This document shows, in pieces, positions 8,819-17,812 of a DNA stretch of 64,000 nt. A model generated the notes under the pieces. That model was not told the DNA's origin. It saw nothing but the letters and a program-made list of their open reading frames with translations, and did no database searches. A program made the translations under genes and the position numbers. How positions within the stretch are numbered: the first letter of the stretch is position 1; each line of letters opens with the position of its first letter. Source of the DNA: Micromonospora sp. NBC_01796 (GTDB lineage: Bacteria > Actinomycetota > Actinomycetes > Mycobacteriales > Micromonosporaceae); assembly GCF_035917455.1 (NCBI RefSeq), contig NZ_CP109078.1, positions 8,230,001 to 8,294,000 of the forward strand, read 5' to 3'.

Positions 8819-11287
8819 TCAGAGGGCTCGGCACTGGCCGGTGGACGGGCCGTGCACGGTGTTGGGTAGGCCGCCGTTCACGGGTGCGGGTGTGTTGCCC
8901 GTGCAGGCGAGCGGGCCGTTGACGGTGTTCCCGGCGACCAGGGGTGCCGGGACGGTGGCGGTCCCGGTCAGGACGAGCGGACCGCTGATACCGACCCGTT
9001 CCACGATCACGTCACCGGTGGTCCCGTTGATGGTCACCGGCCCGCTGACCGACCCGCCGAGCAGTTCGACCGCCGCCGCACCGGTCGCCGTCACCGGTCC
9101 CCGGATCGACGTACCGGTGGCGATCAGTGATGCTCCCGCCCGTACCGTCACCGGTCCGGACACCGTGGCGCCGGCCAGGCAGGTCACCCCGGCGGCGACG
9201 AGCAGTGGACCGTTGTGGTTGCCCGAGACCGTCGCCGTGCAGGTGTTCACGACCACGGTGAAGTGGGCCGTCGTGGTACCGCCCGGTCGGGTGGCCGTGA
9301 TCGTCGCCCGGTAGACGCCGTCGCGGGCGTACGCGTGCTGCGCCGTCGCCGAGTAGATGCCGTTGATGCTCTTGTTGGTGCCGGCGGTGCCGCTCAGGGT
9401 CGCCGCCGACGTGGTTCCGTCGCCCCAGTCGATCGTCGCCGCCACCTGGTCGACCGCCGCACCCGGAGTGGCGATCGAGGCGATCTCACCGGATACCGTC
9501 CGCCGGTCGGTGGTGATGTCCGGGGCTGCCACGTCGACCCGCCAGGGCACCTGCGGGGAGGCGTAGAAGTTCTGGCCCTGCACCTGCCGGCGTGCGCCGT
9601 GACCGGCGATCCGGGAGACGAAGGAGGCGAGGTTGCGTTCGGGGTGGACGTTCGGCGACCAGCCGATCTCCGCCGTCGCCGGCATCCGGGGGAAGACCTG
9701 GAACTCGATGTCGGCCAGGGTCCGCAGCGTCTCGGACCAGATCGGCGCCTCGACGCCGATGATGTCCGCGTCGGTCACCGCAGGCAGGGTGACCCCGCCG
9801 GTGGTACGCGCCGGAATGTAGGCGCCCGGGTCGCTGCTGGTGCCCGACCAGTTGTAGAACTGCGACACGTCCAGCCGGCCCGCCCAGCTCAACCCGAGCG
9901 GGCTGCCGACGAACTGCTGCATGTCCAAATAGGTGTGGTTGGCCGGTGACATGACGACCTTCATGCCCTTCTGCACCGCCCGCCGGGCCGAGTCGCCGCC
10001 GGAGCCGGTCGGGTTCCCGTTGTTCCAGAACTGGGCCACCGCCTGCGGCGATCCGGGCCGGTCGAAGTTCGCCTGGGAGATCTCCGCCCAGCCCATCACG
10101 ACCTTGTCCTGCGCCTTGACGATCTGGGACTCGCGGTCGACGAAGTCGACGTACCGCTCGCTGGACAGGGTCGTCGCGGGCACCTCGTCACCGCCGAGGT
10201 GGTAGTACGGGCCGGGTGTCATCGCGCTGAGCTGGCTGACGATGTCCGTGATGATCGCCCACGTGTTGGGGCTCTCCGGACACATCGCGCTGTAGCCGAC
10301 GGCACCGGTGAGGTTCCACTGCGGCGGGGTGCGGTTGGTGCAGTTGACGTCGGGCAGGACCGGGTCGGCCTGCGGTCCGGCGTACGACATGACGATCGCG
10401 TTGGTGTGCCCGGGTGAGTCGACCTCGGGGATGACGGTCATGAAGCGCGCGGCGGCGTAGTTGACGACGTCGACGTACTCGGCCTGGGTCCAGTAGCCGC
10501 CCGGATCGTTGTTGATGGAGAACTGGGCGCCGATGGTGGTGAGTTCGGGCCGACCGTTGATCGCGATCCGGAAACCCTGGTCGTCGCTGACGTGCAGGTG
10601 CAACACGTTCAGCTTGTACGCCGACGCCTGGTCGATCAGCCGCTTGGCGACCTCGGGCGACTGGAAGTGCCGGGCGATGTCGAGCATCACGCCCCGGTAG
10701 GCGTACCGGGGGCTGTCGGTGATCCGTACGCCGTCGACGGTCCACGGTCCGGGGCGTACGGTCGGGCTCTCGATCCACGGCGGGAGCAGTTGACGCAGGG
10801 TCTGTACGGCGTAGAAGAGCCCGGCGGGTTCGGCCGCTTCCAGCCGTACCCCGGCGGTCGAGGCGTCGAGCCGGTAACCCTCGGCGCCGAGGTCGGCGGT
10901 GCCGGTGAGGTGCAGTCCGATGTCGCCCGGCTGGGGCGTGGCCGTCGCGACCGGGAGCGGGTAGCCGGTCGACTGGCGCATGATCGCCGCCAGGGTCTCC
11001 GCCACCGGGAGTGCCTCGGTGGCGTCGGGGGCCACCACGATCCGGGTCGCCGGTCCGACCACGAACGACTCCCCTGGCACGTTCACCAGGTTGGCCGGGA
11101 TCGGTACGAGTTGGGCCGGGCCGGTCGGTGCGGTGTCCGCCAGCGCCGGTGTCGCCGACGGGCCGGCGAGCACCATCGTCTGTACCACCAGCGCGAGCGT
11201 CAGTACGGCGCCGCCGAGCCGGCGTCTGCGTACCCGGGTGGCACGTCTGTCCCCTGTGCCTGCCAACAACCGGCCGGACGTCTGCAT
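8819..11287 (-). CDS. Secreted beta-N-acetylhexosaminidase (GH20) with PKD-like domain and repeat tail
   Basis: 822 residues. The signal peptide has an arginine-rich start, a hydrophobic core and an ALA cleavage site near residue 50. A GH20b domain (about 55-190) precedes the GH20 barrel (about 195-555); the catalytic Asp-Glu pair is in HLGGDEVP (Asp367, Glu368). A PKD-like domain with IDWGDGTTS follows (about 590-680). The last 140 residues are short GPV/GPL repeats (SGPVTVRAGASL, RGPVTATGAAAV, SGPVTINGTTGD), likely a beta-solenoid. ATG 11287 has AGGGAG upstream; longer frames have no site. It would release terminal GlcNAc from chitin or peptidoglycan fragments outside the cell. Confidence 0.92.
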   Translation of the reverse strand: MQTSGRLLAGTGDRRATRVRRRRLGGAVLTLALVVQTMVLAGPSATPALADTAPTGPAQLVPIPANLVNVPGESFVVGPATRIVVAPDATEALPVAETLAAIMRQSTGYPLPVATATPQPGDIGLHLTGTADLGAEGYRLDASTAGVRLEAAEPAGLFYAVQTLRQLLPPWIESPTVRPGPWTVDGVRITDSPRYAYRGVMLDIARHFQSPEVAKRLIDQASAYKLNVLHLHVSDDQGFRIAINGRPELTTIGAQFSINNDPGGYWTQAEYVDVVNYAAARFMTVIPEVDSPGHTNAIVMSYAGPQADPVLPDVNCTNRTPPQWNLTGAVGYSAMCPESPNTWAIITDIVSQLSAMTPGPYYHLGGDEVPATTLSSERYVDFVDRESQIVKAQDKVVMGWAEISQANFDRPGSPQAVAQFWNNGNPTGSGGDSARRAVQKGMKVVMSPANHTYLDMQQFVGSPLGLSWAGRLDVSQFYNWSGTSSDPGAYIPARTTGGVTLPAVTDADIIGVEAPIWSETLRTLADIEFQVFPRMPATAEIGWSPNVHPERNLASFVSRIAGHGARRQVQGQNFYASPQVPWRVDVAAPDITTDRRTVSGEIASIATPGAAVDQVAATIDWGDGTTSAATLSGTAGTNKSINGIYSATAQHAYARDGVYRATITATRPGGTTTAHFTVVVNTCTATVSGNHNGPLLVAAGVTCLAGATVSGPVTVRAGASLIATGTSIRGPVTATGAAAVELLGGSVSGPVTINGTTGDVIVERVGISGPLVLTGTATVPAPLVAGNTVNGPLACTGNTPAPVNGGLPNTVHGPSTGQCRAL

Positions 11288-11445
11288 GTCACGCTCCCTG
11301 CTCGGGGTGCGCGGCGCCCGCCCACGCCCACCGACCGCTGGCTCACGGCTCGGTGCGGACGCAGCAGAGTGACGGTCGACCGGCGCGACTTGAGTGATCA
11401 ACGCGAATGACGCTGGCCGAATGATAGGCACCGATGCGACGTACT

Positions 11446-11460
11446 GTAAAGAGTCCTTAC
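11446..11460. promoter_or_regulatory. GTAA-N7-TTAC inverted repeat upstream of the hexosaminidase gene
   Basis: GTAAAGAGTCCTTAC reads as an imperfect 15-bp dyad, with mismatches only at the centre and one symmetric pair. It lies about 160 bases before the hexosaminidase start and just after the stop of the CDF gene. AT-rich dyads are common in front of secreted hydrolase genes of this group, so it may be an operator or promoter element. It does not match the known DasR consensus. Confidence 0.35.
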
Positions 11461-11509
11461 ATTGGGTGACCGGGTCCCGGACGCGCCTGACGGGTCGCGC
11501 CGACGAGCT

Positions 11510-12208
11510 TCAGGACGAGCAGCACCCGTCGGCACAGCCCGAGTTCGCCGCCGGACCCACACCGCCCGTGGCCGGCGGCAGCGGGGTGCAGCAGGTGTCG
11601 CCGCGCCATGCCGTTCGGCCCTCCCTGACCGCCACCGCCGCGATCACCAGCGCCGCGACCGGATCCGCCCAGGACCAGCCGAACAGGCTGTTGAGCGCCA
11701 GGCCCACCAGCAGGACCGCGGACAGGTAGGTGCAGAGCAGGGTCTGCTTCGAGTCCGCCACGGCCGACCGCGAGCCCAGTTCCCGCCCGGCCCGGCGCTG
11801 GGCGTACGACAGGAACGGCATCACCGCCAGCGACACCGCCGCCAGCACAAGCCCGACCGACGAGTGTTCCGCCTCCCCGCCACCGGCGAGGGCGCGTACC
11901 GCCTCCACCGTCACGAAGGCGGCAAGGGCGTAGAAGGAGCACGCGATCAGCCGCAGCGCGGTCCGCTCCCGTGCGCGCGGATCGGCACCCGCGAACTGCC
12001 ACGCCACGGCCGCTGCGGAGGACACCTCGATCACCGAGTCCAGACCGAAACCGATCAGCGCGGTGGATGACGCCGCGACACCCGCGCCGATCCCGATCAC
12101 CGCCTCGATCACGTTGTAGGTGATCGTCGCGGCGACCAGGAGCCGGACCCGCCGGGTCAGCACCGCCGACCGTTCCGGCCCCGGTCCGAGGGAGATCGCG
12201 GTGGCCAT
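11510..12208 (-). CDS. Short cation diffusion facilitator (CDF) transporter with Cys-rich tail
   Basis: 232 residues with about six membrane helices and CDF signatures ALIGFGLDSVIEVSS (helix 2) and AVADSKQTLLCTYLSAVLL (helix 5), each carrying a membrane Asp expected to bind the metal. The usual cytoplasmic C-terminal dimer domain is missing; instead there is a short tail with DTCCTP and CADGCCSS. It starts at the stop codon of the CmtR-like gene (TGATG, 1-base overlap), so the pair forms an operon. The partner regulator suggests efflux of a soft divalent metal such as Cd or Pb; the tail cysteines may take part. Confidence 0.85.
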   Translation of the reverse strand: MATAISLGPGPERSAVLTRRVRLLVAATITYNVIEAVIGIGAGVAASSTALIGFGLDSVIEVSSAAAVAWQFAGADPRARERTALRLIACSFYALAAFVTVEAVRALAGGGEAEHSSVGLVLAAVSLAVMPFLSYAQRRAGRELGSRSAVADSKQTLLCTYLSAVLLVGLALNSLFGWSWADPVAALVIAAVAVREGRTAWRGDTCCTPLPPATGGVGPAANSGCADGCCSS

Positions 12209-12537
12209 CAGCAGCAGTCCTGACTCTCGGACTCCGCACAGGCAGCGGGGTCGACCGCGAGCACCAGGCCCAGCAGGTCACCCAGCGCATGGGCCAGGCG
12301 GGGGTCGGCCAACTCGTACCGGGTCCGGCGACCCTCCGGTACGGCCACCACCAGGCCGCATCCGCGCAGGCAGGCGAGGTGGTTGGAGAGGTTCTGCCGG
12401 GTCGCCCCGAGCAGGTCCGCCAGGTCCGCCGGGTAGCCCGGTCCGTCACGCAGCGCAAGCAGCAGGCGGGCTCTCGTGGGGTCGGACAGGGCGTGGCCGA
12501 ACCGGGCCAGCACCTGGCCGTACGTCAGTGCCTCCAT
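12208..12537 (-). CDS. cmtR: CmtR-like ArsR/SmtB metal-sensing repressor
   Basis: 109 residues. The winged helix has LLGATRQNLSNHLACLRGCG in the recognition region. Its closest recognisable relative is Mycobacterium tuberculosis CmtR, which binds Cd(II)/Pb(II) through Cys57, Cys61 and Cys102. The same three positions are cysteines here (Cys56 and Cys60 in LACLRGC, Cys100 in DPAAC), and two further cysteines end the protein. In M. tuberculosis CmtR controls a P-type ATPase; here it is coupled to a CDF carrier. ATG 12537 is preceded by TACTGT eight bases upstream, so the mRNA may be nearly leaderless. Confidence 0.85.
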   Translation of the reverse strand: MEALTYGQVLARFGHALSDPTRARLLLALRDGPGYPADLADLLGATRQNLSNHLACLRGCGLVVAVPEGRRTRYELADPRLAHALGDLLGLVLAVDPAACAESESQDCC

Positions 12538-12684
12538 GGAACAGCACAGTACAGCATCCGATGTATTCAGGAGTCACTGAACCAAGTTCCGGCCTCCGGA
12601 TAGCCAGGGGCCGTCCGGCCGTCGGCTAACTCTGCGAGTGTGGAAGACGAGCTTTGTTCGGACCAGCGGGGGTGGAGGCGTGGC

Positions 12685-13839
12685 ATGTCCGATTGGCGGT
12701 CCCGCGCCCAGCGTCCGGCCAAGCGCGCCTGGCGCCGGTCGCACGAGCGGTACCCGCAGCCCTCGCCGCCGGAACTGTCGATGGACCCCCGGGCCGAGAC
12801 CCAGCCGGCATCGGTGGAGGCGAGCGTCGTCACCTCCGGCATCTACCGGGACGGTCACCGCGTCGACGCGCCGCCGAGCGTGACCGGGACCTGCGAGCTG
12901 CTGCGCCGGCAGCCCGGCACGATGGCCTGGATCGGGCTCTACCGACCGGCCGAGGCCCAGCTCATGGCGGTGGCCGAGGAGTTCGGCCTGCACGAGTTGG
13001 CGGTCGAGGACGCCGTGGTCGCCCACCAGCGCCCCAAGCTGGAACGGTACGGCGAAACCCTGTTCGTGGTGCTGCGCGCCGCCCGCTACCTCGACGAGAT
13101 CGAGGAGGTCGACTTCGGGGAACTGCACGTGTTCGTCGGTCCGAACTTCGTCCTCACCGTCCGGCACGGCGAGGCCCCGGACATGGGAGCGGTACGGCGC
13201 CGGATGGAGGACGATCCCGAACTGCTGCGTCGTGGTCCCGAGGCGGTCCTGTACGCGATCCTGGACGCGGTGGTGGACGGCTACGCACCCGTGGTCGCCG
13301 GGCTCCAGCACGACATCGACGAGATCGAGACCGAGGTCTTCGGCGGGGACCCGAAGGTGACCCGCCGGATCTACGAACTCTCCCGCGAGGTGATCGAGTT
13401 CCAGCGGGCCTCCCGTCCGTTACTGGACATCCTGCGGGCGCTGTCCGCCGGGTTTGCCAAGCACGGCACCGACGAGGAGCTACGGCGTTACCTGGGTGAC
13501 GTGGCCGACCACGCCACCACCGCCGCCGAACGGGTCGACGGGTTCCGCCAGATCCTCACCGACATCCGTACGCTCAACGCCACCCTGGTCTCGCAGGCGC
13601 AGAACGAGGAGGTCAAGCGCCTGACCGAGGCCAGCTACACGCAGAACGAGGAGGTCAAGAAGATCTCCGCGTGGGCGGCGATCCTGTTCGCGCCGACCCT
13701 GATCGGCACCATCTACGGGATGAACTTCGACCACATCCCGGAACTGCACTGGAGCTTCGGTTACCCGTTCGCCCTGGCCCTGATGGCCCTGGTCTGCACC
13801 TGCCTCTACCTGGTGTTCAAACGCCGGGACTGGTTGTGA
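12685..13839 (+). CDS. corA: CorA-family magnesium/cobalt channel
   Basis: 384 residues: a cytoplasmic N-terminal domain of about 300 residues with long helices, and two C-terminal membrane helices. The YGMNF signature (Gly345-Met-Asn) at the end of helix 1 is the CorA selectivity motif, and the C-terminus is basic (FKRRDWL), as in the family. ATG 12685 was chosen because GGAGG lies six bases upstream; an in-frame GTG at 12640 would add 15 unconserved residues. It is a stand-alone gene, divergent from the CmtR-like operon. Confidence 0.93.
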   Translation: MSDWRSRAQRPAKRAWRRSHERYPQPSPPELSMDPRAETQPASVEASVVTSGIYRDGHRVDAPPSVTGTCELLRRQPGTMAWIGLYRPAEAQLMAVAEEFGLHELAVEDAVVAHQRPKLERYGETLFVVLRAARYLDEIEEVDFGELHVFVGPNFVLTVRHGEAPDMGAVRRRMEDDPELLRRGPEAVLYAILDAVVDGYAPVVAGLQHDIDEIETEVFGGDPKVTRRIYELSREVIEFQRASRPLLDILRALSAGFAKHGTDEELRRYLGDVADHATTAAERVDGFRQILTDIRTLNATLVSQAQNEEVKRLTEASYTQNEEVKKISAWAAILFAPTLIGTIYGMNFDHIPELHWSFGYPFALALMALVCTCLYLVFKRRDWL

Positions 13840-13868
13840 ACCCGGCACCCGGACGGCACGGCGTCCAG

Positions 13869-13907
13869 CGGCGGCGCCGCGACCGGAGGAGGGTCGCGAC
13901 GCCGCCG
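13869..13907. terminator. Bidirectional stem-loop terminator
   Basis: A 16-base arm (CGGCGGCG C CGCGACC, 13869-13884) pairs with 13892-13907 with one mismatch and a 7-base loop. It sits between the convergent corA and M23 peptidase genes. Confidence 0.8.
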
Positions 13908-13925
13908 GGTCGACCGGGTGCCCTG

Positions 13926-14711
13926 TCAGCAGCGGGGCACGCCGGGGATGTAACCGTCGTAACCGGTGAGGACGTACGTGTCCGAGATGAACCTGCCGGT
14001 GCCGATCCGGTCCCAGATGTTGCTGGTGCCGTACGTGCCGGTGACCGTGGTGCCGGTCGTCTGGCACTGGATGGTCACCCGGGCCCCGTCGGCGACCGCA
14101 CCCACGATGCCGTAACCGGTCCCCGGACCGGAGCGCACGTTGAGGTCGGTCCCCGACGTGTTCACCGTGCCGGTGGCGCTGCCGCCACTGCCGCAGTTGT
14201 TGTCGCTGGTGTACGTCTTCGTCCCGTAGTACAGGGCGAGGGCGCCGTTGAAGCGGACCTGGGCGTACGAGCCGTTGAGCCGCTGTTCGTAGTGCAGGTG
14301 CGGACCGGTCGAGCCGCCGGTCGTGCCGACGTACCCGATCACCGTGCCGTACCCGACGGTCGAACCGACGCCGATACCGCTGGCGAAGCTGCTCAGGTGG
14401 GCGTAGTAGGTGGTGTAGCCGCTGCCGTGGTTGATCCGGATGTAGCGGCCGTAACTGGTGTTCCCGAGATCCGTCCTGACGTCCACGGTCCCCGGCGCGC
14501 TCGCCACCACCGGGTCGCCGTCGTCGTTCGTACGGTTGAAGTCGATCGCGGGCGCCGGGCTGTGGTCGGTCCGGGTCTGCCCGGACCATGACTGTCCACA
14601 GGGGAACGGAACCTTGAAGGTGGGCGCGGCCATCGCCGGTGCGGCAGGCACGAGCACCGCTCCCACCAGCAGCAGTACGGCACCCACGGCGGACAGCAAA
14701 CGTTTACGCAT
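13926..14711 (-). CDS. Secreted M23 metallopeptidase with C-terminal SH3 domain
   Basis: 261 residues: signal peptide (cleavage near AMA, residue 28), then an M23 (LytM/lysostaphin-type) domain with the zinc ligands in DHSPAPAID (His50, Asp57) and GPHLHYE, and a bacterial SH3 domain (about 185-261) with TDLNVRSGPGTGYGIVG. The sequence WSGQTRTDHSP is typical of actinobacterial peptidoglycan-lytic forms. ATG 14711 has GAGGAG upstream. A Crp-like site lies 25 bases before the start, which suggests cAMP or growth-phase control like that of other wall-lytic genes. It probably cleaves peptide cross-links in the wall. Confidence 0.9.
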   Translation of the reverse strand: MRKRLLSAVGAVLLLVGAVLVPAAPAMAAPTFKVPFPCGQSWSGQTRTDHSPAPAIDFNRTNDDGDPVVASAPGTVDVRTDLGNTSYGRYIRINHGSGYTTYYAHLSSFASGIGVGSTVGYGTVIGYVGTTGGSTGPHLHYEQRLNGSYAQVRFNGALALYYGTKTYTSDNNCGSGGSATGTVNTSGTDLNVRSGPGTGYGIVGAVADGARVTIQCQTTGTTVTGTYGTSNIWDRIGTGRFISDTYVLTGYDGYIPGVPRC

Positions 14712-14735
14712 CGAACTTCTCCTCTGCCGAAGCTT

Positions 14736-14751
14736 GGTGATCGGGGTCACA
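14736..14751. promoter_or_regulatory. Crp/GlxR-like binding site before the M23 peptidase gene
   Basis: On the minus strand TGTGACCCCGATCACC matches TGTGA-N6-TCACA in nine of ten defined positions. Sites of this form precede wall-lytic genes in several actinobacteria (established for rpfA). Binding here is inference. Confidence 0.5.
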
Positions 14752-14816
14752 GCCTGGCAGAGCGATCATGAACAACATAGGTGGACATTGATCTCGGAAA
14801 GGTAAACAGCAACGAT

Positions 14817-16238
14817 TCACCGGTCCGGTTCGGCGACCGGGTACGGCGCGAAGGTGCTGTGGTTCTCGTCGATGGACAGCCCGCGTCCGATCTGCGGGAA
14901 CGCCCGCTGTGGGCAACCGCTGCGTTCGCAGACCTTGCACCCGATCCCGATCGGAACGGCGGCGTCGGCGTCGTCCAGGTCCAGCCCGGTCGAGTAGACG
15001 AGACGCCCGGCCTGGCGCAGGTCGCAACCGAGGCCGATGGCGAAGGACTTGCCCGGACGGCCGTACCGACCGGGGGCCCGGGTGACGGTACGGGCGATCC
15101 AGAAGTAGCGCCGCCCGTCGGGCATCGCCGCGATCTGGGTCAGGATCCGGCCCGGCGCGGCGAACGCCTCGTAGACGTTCCACAACGGGCAGGTCCCGCC
15201 GGTACGGGAGAAGTGGAAACCGGTCGCCGACTGGCGTTTCGACATGTTGCCGGCGCGGTCGACCCGGATGAACGAGAACGCCACCCCGCGCGCCCTGGGT
15301 CGTTGGAGCGTGCTGACCCGGTGACAGACGGTCTCGTACCCGATGCCGTAGTGGGTGGCCAGCCGGTCGAGGTCGTAACGGAACTCCTCCGCGTTCGCGT
15401 GGAAGTCCCCGTACGGCAGGATCAGCGCGGCGGCGAAATACTTGGCCAGCCCGATCCGGGCCAGTGTCTCCGAGTCCGGGCTGCTCAACGCGGCCGCGTC
15501 GACCAGGTCGTCGAGGATCTCCCCCACCTCGGCGAAGGCGAGCTGGGTCGCCATCCGAATGGCCAACGCCCCCGGACGCAGGTAACCCGACAGGTGCAGC
15601 AACTGGGTCCTCGGGTCGTACCGGTGCAGCTCGTCGTTCTCGCCGGAGCCCGGCTCACCGACCCGGACCCGGATGCCGTGCATGCCCAACCGCTGGGCCA
15701 GCACCGGACGCATGTCGCCGGGACGAATGCCGATCACCCCGGCGAGCCGCTCGGCCGCCTCGTCGAGTTCGGCGATGTAGTTGTGCCGCTGGTAGAAGTA
15801 GTCCCGGATCTCCTCGTGCGGTCCGGACCCCAACTCCCCCATCTCGTGTTCCCGGTCGCCGGTCAGGGCGGCGAGCTGTTCGGCGAGCTGCCGGTACCGG
15901 CGGTGCACGGTGACCAGCGCGTGTGCGGTGTGCGGCATCCGCTGGGCGAGTTCGGCCGCCTCCTCGGTCGGGATGTCGAGGCGCAGCGTGTCGTCGGAGG
16001 AGACCTCCCGGATCTCGGCGGTGAGCCGGGCGGTGTCGTGGGTGGCGAAGAAACCGGCGTCGACGCCGAGTGACTCGCTGATGCTCAACAGCACCGGCAC
16101 GGTCAGCGGCCGGGATCCGTGCTCGATCTGGTTCAGGTAACTCGGCGAGATCCCGAGCAGGCGAGCAAAAGCGGCCTGGGTCATCCGGCGTTCCTCGCGC
16201 AGTCTGCGCAGCCGCGCGCCGGCCACGTCCTTCTGCAT
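14817..16238 (-). CDS. ramB: RamB-like regulator of acetate/glyoxylate metabolism
   Basis: 473 residues, nearly the size of Corynebacterium glutamicum RamB. An XRE-type helix-turn-helix is at the N-terminus ([24 protein letters not shown]), then an IrrE-like region, then the C-terminal short-chain fatty acid regulator domain with the conserved cysteines in [13 protein letters not shown] and [17 protein letters not shown]. Family knowledge: RamB represses isocitrate lyase and malate synthase genes. Here it is divergent from exactly those genes, with RamB-like boxes in between. ATG 16238 follows a purine-rich GGAAGG; longer frames run back through the binding sites. Confidence 0.9.
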   Translation of the reverse strand: MQKDVAGARLRRLREERRMTQAAFARLLGISPSYLNQIEHGSRPLTVPVLLSISESLGVDAGFFATHDTARLTAEIREVSSDDTLRLDIPTEEAAELAQRMPHTAHALVTVHRRYRQLAEQLAALTGDREHEMGELGSGPHEEIRDYFYQRHNYIAELDEAAERLAGVIGIRPGDMRPVLAQRLGMHGIRVRVGEPGSGENDELHRYDPRTQLLHLSGYLRPGALAIRMATQLAFAEVGEILDDLVDAAALSSPDSETLARIGLAKYFAAALILPYGDFHANAEEFRYDLDRLATHYGIGYETVCHRVSTLQRPRARGVAFSFIRVDRAGNMSKRQSATGFHFSRTGGTCPLWNVYEAFAAPGRILTQIAAMPDGRRYFWIARTVTRAPGRYGRPGKSFAIGLGCDLRQAGRLVYSTGLDLDDADAAVPIGIGCKVCERSGCPQRAFPQIGRGLSIDENHSTFAPYPVAEPDR

Positions 16239-16290
16239 CGACCGCCCCCCCTTCCAGGTTGCGCCGCGAGTCCCCGTGCTGGGCTGCCAG

Positions 16291-16350
16291 TTTGCCAACA
16301 GTACCTTCGCAACCTTTGCAATACCGCACCGAAGATTGGCAACTGTTGGC
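16291..16350. promoter_or_regulatory. RamB-like boxes between ramB and aceA
   Basis: TTTGCCAA (16291-16298) and CCTTTGCAAT (16313-16322) resemble the RamB half-site built on TTTGCAAA. An inverted partner TTGGCAAC starts at 16336. GCCAACAGT (16294-16302) and ACTGTTGGC (16342-16350) form a perfect 9-bp inverted repeat. The cluster lies about 55 bases before ramB and 90 before aceA, so it can serve both promoters. Confidence 0.65.
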
Positions 16351-16441
16351 TGATTGGGGCCATCGACCAGCGCGTTCACCTATGTCACGGTCGATCCACA
16401 GGCAGTACCGAGTCGAGCAAATCGGATGGAAGGACGTTGGC

Positions 16442-17812
16442 ATGGACGAGTTCACGGGAACGAAGACGTCGGGTACGGCCAACGGCGTAGCGGCCGGTCA
16501 CGCGGGCGACGAACCGCGCGCGGCGGGGACCGCCTCGGCCGCCGAGCTGACCCGGCGATGGGCGCAGGACCCGCGCTGGCGGGACATCCGCCGGACGTAC
16601 ACGGCCGACGACGTGGTCCGGTTGCGGGGCAGCGTGGTGGAGGAGCAGACGCTGGCCCGGCGCGGGGCGCGTCGGCTGTGGGAGTCGCTGCACAGCGAGG
16701 ACTTCGTCCCCGCGCTGGGGGCGTTGACCGGCAACCAGGCCGTGCAGCAGGTGGCCGCCGGGCTGAAGGCGATCTACCTCTCCGGCTGGCAGGTCGCCGC
16801 CGACGCCAACCTGGCCGGACAGACCTACCCGGACCAGAGCCTCTACCCCGCGAACTCGGTGCCGGCGGTGGTGCGACGGATCAACAACGCGTTGCTGCGG
16901 GCCGACCGGATCCAGCACGCCGAGGGCGGCGGTACCGGGCCGGCGGACTGGCTGGTCCCGATCGTCGCCGACGCCGAGGCCGGCTTCGGCGGGGTGCTCA
17001 ACGCGTACGAACTGATGAGCGCGATGATCACGGCGGGTGCGGCGGCGGTGCACTGGGAGGACCAGCTCGCCTCGGAGAAGAAGTGCGGACACCTGGGCGG
17101 CAAGGTGCTGATCCCGACCGGCCAGCACATCCGTACGCTGAACGCCGCCCGGCTGGCCGCGGACGTCGCCGACGTGCCGACCCTGATCATGGCGCGTACG
17201 GACGCGGACGCGGCGACCCTGCTCACCACCGACGTGGACGAGCGCGACCGGGAGTTCCTCACCGGTGAGCGCTCGGCGGAGGGGTTCTACCGGGCCCGGC
17301 CGGGGATGGCCCCGTGCATCGCCCGCGGCCTGGCGTACGCCCCGCACGCCGAGCTGCTCTGGATGGAAACGTCCACTCCCGACCTGGACGCGGCCCGTAC
17401 GTTCGCCGAGGCGATCAAGGCCGAGTACCCGGACCAGTTGCTCGCCTACAACTGCTCGCCGTCGTTCAACTGGCGCAAGCACCTCGACGACGCGACGATC
17501 GCCAAGTTCCAGCGCGAGCTGGGCCACATGGGGTACAAGTTCCAGTTCATCACCCTGGCCGGGTTCCACGCACTCAACCACTCGATGTTCTCGCTGGCGC
17601 ACGGCTACGCCGCCGGCGGCATGTCCGCCTACGTCGACCTCCAGGAGCGCGAGTTCGCGTCCGAGGCCGACGGCTACACCGCCACCCGGCACCAGCGCGA
17701 GGTCGGCACCGGCTACTTCGACCTGGTCAGCACCGTGATCAACCCGACCAGCGACACGGTCGCGCTGCGCGGGTCGACCGAGGAGGAACAGTTCACCGGG
17801 GCGGTGTCCTGA
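16442..17812 (+). CDS. aceA: Isocitrate lyase
   Basis: 456 residues. It splits isocitrate to glyoxylate and succinate, the first step of the glyoxylate shunt. The catalytic loop is KKCGHLGGK with Cys215; [23 protein letters not shown] and YNCSPSFNW are family landmarks. The first 35 residues (Gly/Ala-rich) are not conserved. ATG 16442 has GGAAGGAC upstream, and the frame before it is not lyase-like. It overlaps aceB by one base, so both shunt enzymes are made from one mRNA. Control by the divergent RamB is expected during growth on acetate or fatty acids. Confidence 0.96.
   Translation: MDEFTGTKTSGTANGVAAGHAGDEPRAAGTASAAELTRRWAQDPRWRDIRRTYTADDVVRLRGSVVEEQTLARRGARRLWESLHSEDFVPALGALTGNQAVQQVAAGLKAIYLSGWQVAADANLAGQTYPDQSLYPANSVPAVVRRINNALLRADRIQHAEGGGTGPADWLVPIVADAEAGFGGVLNAYELMSAMITAGAAAVHWEDQLASEKKCGHLGGKVLIPTGQHIRTLNAARLAADVADVPTLIMARTDADAATLLTTDVDERDREFLTGERSAEGFYRARPGMAPCIARGLAYAPHAELLWMETSTPDLDAARTFAEAIKAEYPDQLLAYNCSPSFNWRKHLDDATIAKFQRELGHMGYKFQFITLAGFHALNHSMFSLAHGYAAGGMSAYVDLQEREFASEADGYTATRHQREVGTGYFDLVSTVINPTSDTVALRGSTEEEQFTGAVS

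Noticed and set aside
11446-11460. DasR (dre) site for the hexosaminidase
   Set aside because: The dyad does not match the AGTGGTCTAGACCACT-type consensus.
14712-14816. ydaO (c-di-AMP) riboswitch before the M23 peptidase
   Set aside because: The gap is only 105 bases and none of the conserved ydaO core sequences are visible.
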